Of a stretch of 64,000 bases of DNA, positions 51,637-61,869 are shown piece after piece. Each line of letters opens with the position of its first letter. Within the stretch, counting starts at the first letter, position 1. The DNA comes from Streptomyces marispadix. GTDB lineage: Bacteria > Actinomycetota > Actinomycetes > Streptomycetales > Streptomycetaceae. The position numbers were made by a program, and so were the translations under genes. The notes below the pieces were generated by a model that was given only the letters and a program-made list of their open reading frames with translations, ran no database searches and was not told where the DNA came from. Location of the stretch: positions 2,480,001-2,544,000 of the forward strand of contig NZ_JAKWJU010000002.1 in NCBI RefSeq assembly GCF_022524345.1, in the 5' to 3' direction.

Positions 51637-54600
51637 TCAGACCCGGCCGAGTTCGTCCGGGTCGGCGCTGCCGTCGAGCACGGCGTCGAGCACCGCGGCG
51701 TAGGCACCGGCATCGAAGACGGCGGCGGGAGGCCCGGCTTCGGGGGCGTCGGCGGCGAACTGCCCGCCGGGGGCTGCCACTTCGGGACCTGCGCCGTCGG
51801 GCGGCGAGTCTCCGGGTCGCGAGTCTTCAGGCCGCGAGTCTTCGGGGTCCGTGCCGGAAGCAGCGGCATCGGAGGGCGGCAGCGATCCGGTGCCGTCCAC
51901 CGGCACCCAGTAGCGCCTGCGCGCGAAGGGATACACGGGAAGCCGCACGGTGCGGCGCTCCCCCGCCGGGTGCAGCGACCGCCAGTCGACGAGCGCTCCT
52001 TCGCACCACAGCTCGGTGGCCTCGTCGAGCCGACCCTCCCCCAGCGCACGGGTCACCCGCGGGTCCTGCGCCCCGTCGCGCCGTACCCCCGCGCCGCGTG
52101 AGCGCCTCAGCGTGCCGGTGTGCCAGCCGCCGGGCTCCTCGCCCTTGAGGAAGCGGTCCAGTACGTCGAGCACGCCCCCGGTGTCCTCGGCCACGAAGCC
52201 GAGGCGCGACTCCATCGCCTCCCTGCCGTTCTGGAGGGTGAAGGCCAGATCCGCCAACTCGGGCGCACTGTCGTCCGCATGCCGCCGCCGCAGGAAGTCC
52301 CTGAGGCGCTCGGCCGAGATCCGCAGCCGCTCGCCGTCGCGGGCGGAGAGGACCACGGCCTGCGGCCCGTGCACGCGTCGCGCCGAGAACGGCGAACCGT
52401 ACGGCGGCGCGGCCTCCAGCACGACGTGGGCGTTGGCCCCGCCGAAGCCGAAGCTGCTCACGCCCGCACGCAGCGGCCACGGCCGCCCGTCGGCATCGAG
52501 CCGCGGCTCCCAGCGGCGCACCTCGCGCACCACCTCGAACTCGCCGCCGGACAGGGGCAGATGGGGGTTGAGCCGGTCGCAGTGCAGGGTGGGCGGAAGT
52601 TCGCCGTGGCGCATGGCCAGCAGCACCTTGACGACTCCGGCCAGCCCGGCCGCGGACTCCGCGTGCCCGATGTTCGTCTTCACCGAGCCCAGGGCGACGG
52701 GTGCGGTGCCGCTCTCCGTACGCCCCGTACGGCCCGTGCGACCCGTGCGACCGTGGCCCGTGCGTCCGTGTGCCGAACGCAGCGCGCGGTAGGCGCTGTC
52801 GAGGGCGCCGATCTCCACCGGGTCGCCCAGGCTGGTGCCGGTGCCGTGTGCCTCGACGTAGCCGACGCTGTCGGGGTCGGTGCCGCGCATGGCGTCCTGG
52901 ATGAGCGCCGTCTGCGCGTTGGCGTTGGGCGCGGTGAGCGAACCGGCGCGGCCGCCGTGGTTCTCGGCGCTGCCGCGTACGACGCCCCAGATCGTGTCGC
53001 CGTCGGCCACCGCCTTCGCCAGCGGCTTCAGCAGCACCACGGCGACGCCCTCGGAACGTACGTAGCCGTCCGCGTCGGCGGAGAATGTCTTGCAGCGGCC
53101 GTCGGGGCTGAGCATGCCCGCCATGTGCGTCGCGGCGAAGGTGTCGATGCTCAGCAGCAGATTGACGCCCCCCGCCAGGGCCATGTCGCAGCGGCCCGCC
53201 CTGATGCTCTCGACCGCGCGGTGCAGCGCGACCAGCGAGCTGGAGCAGGCGGTGTCGACCGGTTCGCTGGGGCCGTGCACGTCGAGGACGAAGGAGATCC
53301 GGTTGGCCAGCATCGAGTGGGCGTTGCCGGTGGCGGTGAAGCCGTCGGGCGCCACTCCGCTGGCGTTGAGCAGATGGTGGTAGTCGTGGCCGGAGACGCC
53401 GAACCAGACGCCGGTGTTCTCCGGCAGCCGTGCGGGGGCGTAGCCCCCGTCCTCCAGCGCCGCCCATACGGTCTCCAGCGCCAGCCGGTGCTGGGGGTCC
53501 ATCAGTTCGGCCTCCAGCCGGGACAGGCTGAAGAAGTCCGCGTCGAACTGATCGACGTCGTCGAGGCGACCGGCGAATTTCGGGAAGTCCGAGCGGGCCA
53601 CGACTTCGGCGTAGTGCCCGTCGAAGCGGTCGCCGGGGTAGTCGCCGACCAGGTCGTCCCCGGCGCGCAGCCGCTGCCAGAACGCGTCGACGTCCGGCGC
53701 CCCGGGGAACTTCCCCGCCACGCCGACGACGGCCACGGCCCCTCCGAACTCCGCGTCGGCCCCCGGCTCCGGCCCTGCCTCTGCCGCTACGGGCTCAGGC
53801 CCACGCAGGGGCGACGCCTCCAGGCGCCCGCTCCCGACTTCGGCACCGGCTTCGTCTTCGGCGCCGCGCAGGGCGCGGGCCGTGCCCTCCGCGTCGTACT
53901 GGTCGCGAAGGTGCTCGGCGAGGCTGCGGATGTCGGGGCACTCGAAGAAGACGACCGGGCTGATGTCCGTGCCGAGAAGGCCGTTGACCTCCGCGGCCAG
54001 CCGCGCCAGCGCGATGGACTCGAAGCCGTATGCGTGAAAGTGGGTGTCGGCGTCGATCTCGTCCAGTTCGAACTTGAGCAGATCGGCGACCGTCTCCCGC
54101 AGTACCGCGATGAGCGCGCTCCCGGACTCCCCGTCTTCCGGTTCCGCGTTCTGTGCGAACTTCCGTGCCGATGGCGTCAGTTCAGGTGCCGGTGCCGCAA
54201 CGGCCGCCGTCCGCACCGCCCCTGGCAGGGCGATCCGCGCCTGTGCCGCGCCGCCGTCCAGCGACCTCGGCAGCGCCCCGGCGGTGAACTCCGCGTCCTC
54301 GACCGCGCCCAGCACCCTTCCGTCCCCGTCCAGGAACGTCACACGGAACACCGACGCCCCCGTGCGTTCCAGTACGAGTACGCGGGTGCCGGCGAACCGC
54401 TCGCCGTGCACGGAGGCGACGCGCACGGCCGTGGCCTCCGCATGGCCCGTCGCGTGCTGCACGCCCTGCACCAGCCCGGCGAGCACCCATGCGGGGATGA
54501 GCACGTTGCGCTTGTGCGGGTCCTGGCACATGGGCGGTTCGGCGACATGTACGAGCAGCCGCCGCTCCCCGGCCTCCGTCACACCGGTGACGCTGCGCGC

Positions 54601-57600
54601 ATACGGGCGGGCGTCGATGCCCGCGTCAGCGAGCGAGGCGTAGAAGGTGTCGCCGTCGAGCGTCACTGCCGCGCGGGGCGCCGGCCCCGACTCGCCGTCG
54701 GCGACGAGCCGTTGGTCCCCGGAGGTCACCTCTCCCGCGTCGGCCTCCACCCCGGCGGAGAAGTGCAGCGTGCCCCGCGCGGCGTGCCACAGCTCCACGC
54801 GGTGGGAGCCGTCGCCCGACGCGGCGAGCCGCCACTCGAAGACCTCCGTGGCGTCGGCGGGCGAGGGGAGTCGCGCCCACCGTGCGTCGCGCAGGCGCAG
54901 CGCCCCGTCCAGACCGGCCAGCCGGGCGAACGCCAGCGCGCCGTCCACCAGGGCCACGGTCGCGAAGCGGCGTGTGCGGCCCGACGTATAGACGTAGTCG
55001 AGGAGTTCGTCACCGGTCAGCTCAAGGGCGAAGCGCACCCCGTGCAGATCGGAGCGGTTGACGCCGACCCAGGGGTGTGACCGCCGCGTGAAGGCCAGGG
55101 GCCGCAGCACGCTGGGAGCGTCGTCGAACCCGGGGTACCAGCAGCGCACCTTCTCGAAGGGATACGCGGGCAGCGACACCTTCGCCGGGCGGGTCCCCTG
55201 CGGCCACAGCCGGTCCCAGTCCAGCGAGGCCCCGGCGACCCAGTGCGCGGCCAGCGCCTCCAAGTCCCTGTCGGCGAGGGCCCGTTCGACGTCTGCGGCC
55301 TCGACCCTGCGCCGCTGCTTCAGCGTGCTCTCGGTGAAGCGCACCTCGTCGGGGAGCGCCGCGGGGCGAGCCGTGAAGTCGACGGCCGCCAGCGCGGCGA
55401 TACGGGCCTCCGCGTCGGCGGTGTCACGCGCCACGAAGGCGACCCGGCACGGCAGTTCGTTCTTGCCGGTCTGGAGGGTGTAGGCGAGGGCGTTCAGCCC
55501 CGGTGCCTCCTGCGCTACGTAGCGGCGGGCGTCCCGCAGCACCTTGGACATGGCCTGCGGGGTCATCGCGGAGAAGACCAGAAGCTGCGAACCGCCCCTG
55601 TCTTCGGCCGAGTTCACGGCGCCGTCGAACTCCTCGACGACCACGTGCACGTTGATGCCGCCCGCGCCGATCGAGGTGACTCCAGCGCGCCGCGGCACCT
55701 CTTCGCCGCGTACCGACGGCCGCCGCCACTCGGCTCGTTCACGCTGCACCACGAAGGGCGTGGACGCGAAGTCGATCGCTGGGCTGAGGGTTTCGGAGTG
55801 CAGCGAAGGCGCAAGCGTCCGGTGCTGAAGCTGTAGCAGCACCTTCGTCAGGCCGACGATGCCCGAACCGGACAGCAGATGCGCCACGTTGGACTTGACG
55901 GACCCGATGGCGCAGTAGCCCGTGTCCTCGGTGTCGCGGCCGAACGCGAGGCTCGCGCCCTTGATCTCGATGGGGTCGCCCAGCGACGTGGCCGAGCCGT
56001 GGCCCTCCAGATAGCTGACGGTGCGCGCGTCGACGCCCGCGTCGTCCAGCGCCTTCTCTATCGCCCGTGCCTGCTGCTGCGGGCTGGGCACCGTGAAGCC
56101 GTTGCGTACACCGGCGTTGGTCATGCCGCTGCCCTTGATGACGCCGTAGACGTGGTCGCCGTCCTCGACGGCCTCGGCGAGCGGCTTGAGCACCAGCGTG
56201 CCCACGCCCTCACCGAGGATCGTGCCGTCCGCCCCGAGCCCGTAACTGCGCACCACATCCGCCGACTTGGTGGTGAAGTGCGCCTGCGAGGTGGCGATGA
56301 GGTCGTACGGGTGCAGCATCAGGTTGATGCCGCCGACGACGACCATGCGGCACTCGCCGCCGCGCAGCATCCTCAACGCCTGGTGCACGCACGCGGACGA
56401 CGACGAGCACATGGTGTCGACGAACATCGAAGGCCCGGTGAACCCGTAGTGATACGAGAGCATGTTGGCCATCACGCCGACCTCGCTGCCGCTCGTCGCG
56501 GTGCCGCGCATCAGCATGTTCTCGAAGCCGTAGTAGGCGTAGCTGTTGTTCATCGAGCCGACGAGCACGCCGACGTCGCCCTCATAGCGGCGGCGCAGCG
56601 TCTCCTTCGAGTAGCCCGCGTCCTCCAGGGCCGTCACTCCCGCCTGGAGGAACAACCGCACTTCGGGCGAGAGCAGTTCGGCGTCGCGCTGGGAGATGCT
56701 GAAGTAGCGCGGGTCGAAGGCGTCGACGTCGCGGAGGAACGTGCCGGTGCGCACCGTCGTCTTGCCCTGCACGTCGCGTTCGTCGAAGTAGAGGTCGCTG
56801 TGCCGCCAGCGCCACGCGGGGACGGGCTCGAAGCTGTGCCGCCCCTCGCTGAGCAGCTCCCAGAACTCCTCCAGGGTGTCGGCGCCCGGGTAGCGGCCCG
56901 CCATGCCGATCACGGCGATGTCGCCGCGTACTGCGGGCTGCCGGCGCGGCGCCGGTCGCGGTGTCACCGTCGCGGCGCCGGTGCGCGGGTGTGCGAGGGC
57001 CGTCTCCGACTCGGCCGGTACGGCGGGCACTTCGGGTACGGGAGCGGGGGAGACGGCCGGGGCCTGGGCGACGGCGCGCGATTCGATTTCGGCGGGCACC
57101 CCGGAGACGGCGGACGCATCGGAGACGGCTGGGTCATCGGATGCCGCGGGCGCGAAGAGTCCGAGGAGCCTGTCGCGGTGTTCGGCCACGAAGTACTCCG
57201 CCACGCCCTTCAGATCGACGTACTCGAAGAAGAGCGTCTTCGGCAGCGACCCGAAGGTGTCCTCCAGCCTGCTCGTCAGATCGACGATGGAGATCGAGTC
57301 GATGCCGTACGTCTCCAGCTTCTCCTCGGCATGGATCTGCTCGGGGTCCTGGAGGGTGACCTCGGCGAACTGCTCACGCAGCAAGTCCTGTGTCCTGATG
57401 AGGAGTTCGGCGTCGTCCAGCTCGGCACGCGCCTCGCCCGCAGCGCCGGACCGCGGTGACGCGGGGCCGCCCGCTGCCGCCTCGGCGGGCGCAGGCCGCT
57501 CCAGCCCCGCGTATACGCGCAGCGCCGGGCGGTCGCCGTAGAGGACCACTCGCCGCACCGGGGAGTCCGTGTGCAGCGCCCGCTCCAGCGCGTCCAGGCC

Positions 57601-60600
57601 CACGTCGGTCGGCAGCGGCACGGTGCCGGTGCGCTTGCGCAGATAGGCCAGGCTCGCGTCGTCGACGCGCATGCCGCCCTCCGCCCACAGCGGCCAGTCG
57701 ACGGCACGGGTGGTCAGGCCGTCCGCCTGCCGCCGCGCGGCGAACGCGTCGAGGTAGGCGTTGGCCGCGGCGTAGTCGCCCTGCGCGGCGTTGCCGAACG
57801 CGCCCGCCACCGAGCCGAACACCAGCAGGAAGTCCAGACCGGCCGCGCGGGTGGCGGCGTCGACGCATGTGACGCCGTCCACCTTCGGCGCGAGCACGGC
57901 CTCGGTGCCCGCGAGCGGCTTGGTCGCCAGATAGCCGTCGTCGAGTACGCCCGCGGCGTGGAACACCCCGTCGATACGGCCGTGTTCGGCCCGCACGGCG
58001 GCGACGAGGGCGTTCACGCTCTCCTGATCGGTGACGTCCGCACGGCGATGGATCAGGGTGCCCCGGGTCAGGCGCGCGGCGAGGGCGTCGGCGGCGGGTG
58101 CGCCGGGCGACCGGCCGCTGACCACGACCGTCGCACCGTGGCGCAGACACAGCCGCTCGGCCAGCAGCAGGCCGATCCCACCGGCGCCGCCGGTGATCCA
58201 GTAGACGCCGCCCTCCTTGAGCAGACTTTTCCCGCCCGCCGCGCGGGCGCCGGGCGGCGGCAGTTCGGCCGTCTCATGGCGCAGCCGGCGGCCGTCGGCG
58301 GTGTGGGCGACCTCGGCGTCAGCGGTGTTCCCGCCGTCCGCCGCGGCTGCCGCTGCCGCCTCCGTGCGTACGGTCTGCTCGAAGCGGGCGGTGTCACGCG
58401 GGTCGAAGCCGTCGAGCAGCACGGTCGTGCCGTGGAAGGACGGGTTCTCCTGCCGGGCCGTCTTCAGCAGCGCGGCCAGCGGCGCGAAGACCGGGGAGTC
58501 CGGTGCGCCCGGAGCGACGAGCAGAACGCGCCGGGAGGAGCCGAGCAGCCGCCGCACATGCGGATAGCAGGCCGCGAACGCCGCCTTCATGGCCTCCGCG
58601 TCGGCCGCGTCCTTCGGCACGTCCAGATGCTCGACGTCAACGCCCAGGCGGGCGGCGCTCGTTGAGACGAGGTCCGCGTCGAGCGCGGCGTTCAGCACGG
58701 TCAACGGCACGCCGGTCCCCGCCGGTTCGGGGGCGGGGGCGGCTTCGGGAGCGGGAGCCGGGCCGGGAGCGGGTACGGGGGCAGGCGTCCAGACGCCGGT
58801 GACCTCAAGGAGTCCGGCCCCAGGCGCGGATGAGGGCGCGGACGTCCCCTCCTCGTTCGTCCCGGCCGTGGACGGCAGCTCCCGCGAGGTGTAGCCGGTG
58901 AGACGCACGCACAACCGCCCCTGCTCGTCGAGCAGATCGATGTCGGCCGCACCCGTACGCCCGCCGACGGCGGGCCGCAGCCACGCCCAAGTCGTGTCCG
59001 TGGTCGGCGCGTACGCGGTCAGGCCGTCCAGCGCGAACGGCACCGCGGGCGCGGACGGCCTGCGCCAGTCGCCGTCGTCCGTACCGAGTGCGAGGACTGC
59101 CAGCAGCGCGCTGTCCAGGACTGCGGGCTGTAGGGCCAGGCCGGTCGACGACTCGGCGGGCAGGCGCAGTTCGGCCAGCAGCGAGCCGGGAGCGGCATGC
59201 AGCGCACGCAGTGCACGCAGCGCCGGGCCGTGCTCGATGCCGCTGGCCTGGAGCGCCGCGTATCCCGCGTCGGTGCCGACGCTACGGGTGTGCTGTTCGC
59301 GAAGCGCCACGAGGCCGGGGGTGTCCGGAGCGGGAGCGGCGCTGTACTCGACGCGGCCACTGCTGTACGGCGTGCCCTGCGCGTCGGTGATCGCGTAGTC
59401 GTAGCCGCCGTCGTCTCCGCTGCCGGACGCGGTCAGCCGCAGCCGGGCGTCGAGTCCGCCGTCGCCGACGCGCAACGGCCGTACCCAGACGGCGTTACGG
59501 ATGTGCGGGGCAGCGCCGGTACGGGCACCGGCCACGGCGGGCCGCCGTGCGGCCGCCGTCACCGCCTCCAGCGCCACCACGCCGGGGACGATCCGGGCCC
59601 CCTCGACCAGGTGGTCGCGTACGAAGGGGTCGGTGGGCTCGAAGCGCAGCGGGAAGGACCAGCCCTCCGCTTTCCCGTACTCGCCTCCGGTCCCCTTCTT
59701 CGCTGTCTCGTTCTCCGCTGTCCCGGTCTCCGCCTTCTCGCGAACTCCCTCACCGAGCAGCCCGTCGGCCACGGGCCCGTTCGCCGCCTCGGCTTCCGGT
59801 GCCCGTTCCGGTTCCGGCTGCGAGGCCGATCCCCGCTGCGGCTCCCGCTTCCGCAGCGGCTCCCGCTTCGGCTGTGCGTCCGGCCGGAACCAGTGCGGCG
59901 TCCGCGCGAACACCTGGCCCGGCAGGTGCACCCGCCGCCCGCCGCTGGGCCACTGCGACCAGTCGACGGGCAGGCCCCTCGTCCAGGCCGAGGCGAACTT
60001 CTCCTCCTCGCCCCGCTCCAGCCACCGCGCGACCAGTGCCTCGACGTCGTCGGCGTCCAGGCCGTCTCCGGCCCCGTCCTCCGCCCGGCCGCGCAGAGCG
60101 CCCGCCGGCGGCTTCTCCCCCGCGGCGAAGGCCGCGAGTTGCTCCGTCCACTCCTCGACGCTCGCCGCGCGGAAGACGATCCGCTCCCGCATCGGCACCC
60201 GCCCCTCGCGCAGCGTGCACGCGATGTCGGCCGTCGTCGGCGCGGAGCCCTCAGCGGTACGGGCACGCGCCCAGTCGGCGAGGGCGCGGCACTGCTCGCG
60301 CAGCCGCTCCTCGTCCGCGGCGGAGACCGGCAGCCGCACGGGCTGCCCGGCCTCATCCTCGGCATCCGCGCCTTCCGCCTTCTCGGCTGCCTGGGCCGCC
60401 TCGGCCGCCTCCAGTACGACATGGGCGTTGGTGCCGCCGAACCCGAAGGAGCTGACTCCCGCGCGCAGCGTCCCGGCGTCGCCCGGTTCCCAGTCGGTGA
60501 GCCGGTCGACCACGTACAGGGGGCTGCCGTCGAGCGTGATGAGCGGGTTGAGGCGGCGGAAGTTGACCGTCGCGGGCAGCTTTCGGTGGCGCATCGCCAG

Positions 60601-61854
60601 GATCACCTTGAGCATTCCCGCGATGCCCGCGGCGCCCTCCAGATGACCGATGTTGGTCTTCACGGAGCCGATCCCGCAGCGGTGCCCTGACACCTCCGGA
60701 GGTCCTGAGGCGTCCCGCTGACCCGACGCCTCCCCCGCCCCGTTCCCGCTCGGCTCCCGCTTCCGGGGGTTCTCCCCGCTCAGCTCAGCGAACGCCTTCT
60801 TCAGGCCGCTGATCTCGATGGGGTCCCCCACGGGTGTGCCTGGCCCATGGGTCTCGATGTAGGAGACGGTCCCGGGGTCGATACCGGCGCGCCGGTAGAC
60901 GCCGGTGATCAGGTCGGCCTGCGCCGCGGGGTTGGTGACCGTGAGCGAACTGGTCCGCCCCCCGTGGTTGCTGCCGACGCCCTTGATCAGCGCGTGTACG
61001 GGGTCGCCGTCGCGGCGGGCGTCCGCCGCACGCTTCAGCAGGACGACGCCGCCGCCCTCGCCCCGTACGTAACCGTTGGCCTCGGCGTCGAACGCGCGGC
61101 ACAGCCCGTCCGGCGAGAGCATGCCCGCCTTGGCGAAGGCGATGAAGTGCCGTGGCGACCAGGCGAGGTTGACGCCTCCGGCCAGCGCGTGGTCGCAGTC
61201 CCCGGCTTGCAGTGCCTGGACGGCCTGCTGCACCGCCACCAGCGAACTGGCGCACGCAGTGTCGTTGACGACGCTCGGCCCGCGGAAGTCGAAGTGGTGG
61301 GAGACGCGGTTGGCGATGATCGCGTAGGCCGTGCCGGTCGGGTAGTAGGCGTCGACCTCCTCGACTTCCTTCTCGATCAGCTCGGCGTAGTCCCAGTGGC
61401 ACACGCCCATGAAGACGCCGGTGCGCGAGCCCGCGGCCCGGTCCGCCCGGTAACCGGCGTCCTCCAGCGCGTGCCAGCTCAGCTCCAGCGCCAGCCGCTG
61501 CTGCGGGTCCATCGAACGTGCCTCGCGCGGCGACACATGGAAGAACTCGGCGTCGAAGCAGTCGATGTCGTCTACGAAACCGCCCCACACGCTGTTGGTC
61601 TTGTTGAACTCACGGCGCGGGTGGCCGAGATGGTCCTCTCTGCGCCAGCGCCGCTCGGGCACCTCGCTGATCAGCGAGCGGCCAGCGGCAAGGTGCTCCC
61701 AGAACTCCTCGGGGCCGCGGGACCCGGGCAGCCGCAGGGACAGGCCCACGACAGCGATGTCACCGTCCGCGGGGCCGCCGGCCGGGTCGTGCGCTGGGCC
61801 CTCGACCGGGCCGCCCAGGGGACCGTCGGCGTGGACGCCGGCTTCTTCCTTCAT
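51637..61854 (-). CDS. Trans-AT PKS1: glutarimide-forming subunit, KS-DH-KR-ACP / KS-B-ACP / KS
   Basis: 3405 residues from the ATG at 61854. Approximate order: KS1 27-485 (DTACASSL, ETHGPGTPVGD), DH 727-995 (DHLVEGARIVPG), KR 1060-1440 (WITGGAGGIG, AAGVLDDG), ACP 1485-1555 (TYGIDSISI); KS2 1643-2072 (DTMCSSSSAC, EGHGSATSLGD), B domain 2255-2530, ACP 2578-2654 (AYGFESIAL); KS3 2704-3148; acidic/Pro linker and docking tail 3379-3405. The B domain has a DH-like double-hotdog layout but no HxxxGxxxxP. KS-B-ACP is the hallmark of polyketide beta-branching, and after a KS-DH-KR-ACP module fed by an amidotransferase it makes glutarimide rings. KS3 has its KR-ACP on PKS2. It starts 15 nt after the amidotransferase stop, in one operon. 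Confidence 0.95.
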   Translation of the reverse strand: MKEEAGVHADGPLGGPVEGPAHDPAGGPADGDIAVVGLSLRLPGSRGPEEFWEHLAAGRSLISEVPERRWRREDHLGHPRREFNKTNSVWGGFVDDIDCFDAEFFHVSPREARSMDPQQRLALELSWHALEDAGYRADRAAGSRTGVFMGVCHWDYAELIEKEVEEVDAYYPTGTAYAIIANRVSHHFDFRGPSVVNDTACASSLVAVQQAVQALQAGDCDHALAGGVNLAWSPRHFIAFAKAGMLSPDGLCRAFDAEANGYVRGEGGGVVLLKRAADARRDGDPVHALIKGVGSNHGGRTSSLTVTNPAAQADLITGVYRRAGIDPGTVSYIETHGPGTPVGDPIEISGLKKAFAELSGENPRKREPSGNGAGEASGQRDASGPPEVSGHRCGIGSVKTNIGHLEGAAGIAGMLKVILAMRHRKLPATVNFRRLNPLITLDGSPLYVVDRLTDWEPGDAGTLRAGVSSFGFGGTNAHVVLEAAEAAQAAEKAEGADAEDEAGQPVRLPVSAADEERLREQCRALADWARARTAEGSAPTTADIACTLREGRVPMRERIVFRAASVEEWTEQLAAFAAGEKPPAGALRGRAEDGAGDGLDADDVEALVARWLERGEEEKFASAWTRGLPVDWSQWPSGGRRVHLPGQVFARTPHWFRPDAQPKREPLRKREPQRGSASQPEPERAPEAEAANGPVADGLLGEGVREKAETGTAENETAKKGTGGEYGKAEGWSFPLRFEPTDPFVRDHLVEGARIVPGVVALEAVTAAARRPAVAGARTGAAPHIRNAVWVRPLRVGDGGLDARLRLTASGSGDDGGYDYAITDAQGTPYSSGRVEYSAAPAPDTPGLVALREQHTRSVGTDAGYAALQASGIEHGPALRALRALHAAPGSLLAELRLPAESSTGLALQPAVLDSALLAVLALGTDDGDWRRPSAPAVPFALDGLTAYAPTTDTTWAWLRPAVGGRTGAADIDLLDEQGRLCVRLTGYTSRELPSTAGTNEEGTSAPSSAPGAGLLEVTGVWTPAPVPAPGPAPAPEAAPAPEPAGTGVPLTVLNAALDADLVSTSAARLGVDVEHLDVPKDAADAEAMKAAFAACYPHVRRLLGSSRRVLLVAPGAPDSPVFAPLAALLKTARQENPSFHGTTVLLDGFDPRDTARFEQTVRTEAAAAAAADGGNTADAEVAHTADGRRLRHETAELPPPGARAAGGKSLLKEGGVYWITGGAGGIGLLLAERLCLRHGATVVVSGRSPGAPAADALAARLTRGTLIHRRADVTDQESVNALVAAVRAEHGRIDGVFHAAGVLDDGYLATKPLAGTEAVLAPKVDGVTCVDAATRAAGLDFLLVFGSVAGAFGNAAQGDYAAANAYLDAFAARRQADGLTTRAVDWPLWAEGGMRVDDASLAYLRKRTGTVPLPTDVGLDALERALHTDSPVRRVVLYGDRPALRVYAGLERPAPAEAAAGGPASPRSGAAGEARAELDDAELLIRTQDLLREQFAEVTLQDPEQIHAEEKLETYGIDSISIVDLTSRLEDTFGSLPKTLFFEYVDLKGVAEYFVAEHRDRLLGLFAPAASDDPAVSDASAVSGVPAEIESRAVAQAPAVSPAPVPEVPAVPAESETALAHPRTGAATVTPRPAPRRQPAVRGDIAVIGMAGRYPGADTLEEFWELLSEGRHSFEPVPAWRWRHSDLYFDERDVQGKTTVRTGTFLRDVDAFDPRYFSISQRDAELLSPEVRLFLQAGVTALEDAGYSKETLRRRYEGDVGVLVGSMNNSYAYYGFENMLMRGTATSGSEVGVMANMLSYHYGFTGPSMFVDTMCSSSSACVHQALRMLRGGECRMVVVGGINLMLHPYDLIATSQAHFTTKSADVVRSYGLGADGTILGEGVGTLVLKPLAEAVEDGDHVYGVIKGSGMTNAGVRNGFTVPSPQQQARAIEKALDDAGVDARTVSYLEGHGSATSLGDPIEIKGASLAFGRDTEDTGYCAIGSVKSNVAHLLSGSGIVGLTKVLLQLQHRTLAPSLHSETLSPAIDFASTPFVVQRERAEWRRPSVRGEEVPRRAGVTSIGAGGINVHVVVEEFDGAVNSAEDRGGSQLLVFSAMTPQAMSKVLRDARRYVAQEAPGLNALAYTLQTGKNELPCRVAFVARDTADAEARIAALAAVDFTARPAALPDEVRFTESTLKQRRRVEAADVERALADRDLEALAAHWVAGASLDWDRLWPQGTRPAKVSLPAYPFEKVRCWYPGFDDAPSVLRPLAFTRRSHPWVGVNRSDLHGVRFALELTGDELLDYVYTSGRTRRFATVALVDGALAFARLAGLDGALRLRDARWARLPSPADATEVFEWRLAASGDGSHRVELWHAARGTLHFSAGVEADAGEVTSGDQRLVADGESGPAPRAAVTLDGDTFYASLADAGIDARPYARSVTGVTEAGERRLLVHVAEPPMCQDPHKRNVLIPAWVLAGLVQGVQHATGHAEATAVRVASVHGERFAGTRVLVLERTGASVFRVTFLDGDGRVLGAVEDAEFTAGALPRSLDGGAAQARIALPGAVRTAAVAAPAPELTPSARKFAQNAEPEDGESGSALIAVLRETVADLLKFELDEIDADTHFHAYGFESIALARLAAEVNGLLGTDISPVVFFECPDIRSLAEHLRDQYDAEGTARALRGAEDEAGAEVGSGRLEASPLRGPEPVAAEAGPEPGADAEFGGAVAVVGVAGKFPGAPDVDAFWQRLRAGDDLVGDYPGDRFDGHYAEVVARSDFPKFAGRLDDVDQFDADFFSLSRLEAELMDPQHRLALETVWAALEDGGYAPARLPENTGVWFGVSGHDYHHLLNASGVAPDGFTATGNAHSMLANRISFVLDVHGPSEPVDTACSSSLVALHRAVESIRAGRCDMALAGGVNLLLSIDTFAATHMAGMLSPDGRCKTFSADADGYVRSEGVAVVLLKPLAKAVADGDTIWGVVRGSAENHGGRAGSLTAPNANAQTALIQDAMRGTDPDSVGYVEAHGTGTSLGDPVEIGALDSAYRALRSAHGRTGHGRTGRTGRTGRTESGTAPVALGSVKTNIGHAESAAGLAGVVKVLLAMRHGELPPTLHCDRLNPHLPLSGGEFEVVREVRRWEPRLDADGRPWPLRAGVSSFGFGGANAHVVLEAAPPYGSPFSARRVHGPQAVVLSARDGERLRISAERLRDFLRRRHADDSAPELADLAFTLQNGREAMESRLGFVAEDTGGVLDVLDRFLKGEEPGGWHTGTLRRSRGAGVRRDGAQDPRVTRALGEGRLDEATELWCEGALVDWRSLHPAGERRTVRLPVYPFARRRYWVPVDGTGSLPPSDAAASGTDPEDSRPEDSRPGDSPPDGAGPEVAAPGGQFAADAPEAGPPAAVFDAGAYAAVLDAVLDGSADPDELGRV
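54275..55085 (-). other. Branching (B) domain of PKS1 module 2
   Basis: Residues about 2255-2530 lie between KS2 and ACP2. SHPWVGVNRSDLHGVRF opens the domain. At the place of the dehydratase His motif it has YVYTSGRTRRFAT, with no His, so dehydration chemistry is not expected. The position and layout match B domains that guide Michael-type addition of a malonyl carbanion to an enoyl-KS in rhizoxin- and glutarimide-type synthases. The assignment rests on position, missing catalytic residues and cluster context. Confidence 0.75.
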
Positions 61855-61869
61855 CGCGGGATCTCCGTC

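Noticed and set aside
54275..55085. Ordinary dehydratase in PKS1 module 2
   Set aside because: The HxxxGxxxxP and Dxx(x)Q residues are missing and no KR precedes it in the module, so dehydration has no substrate.
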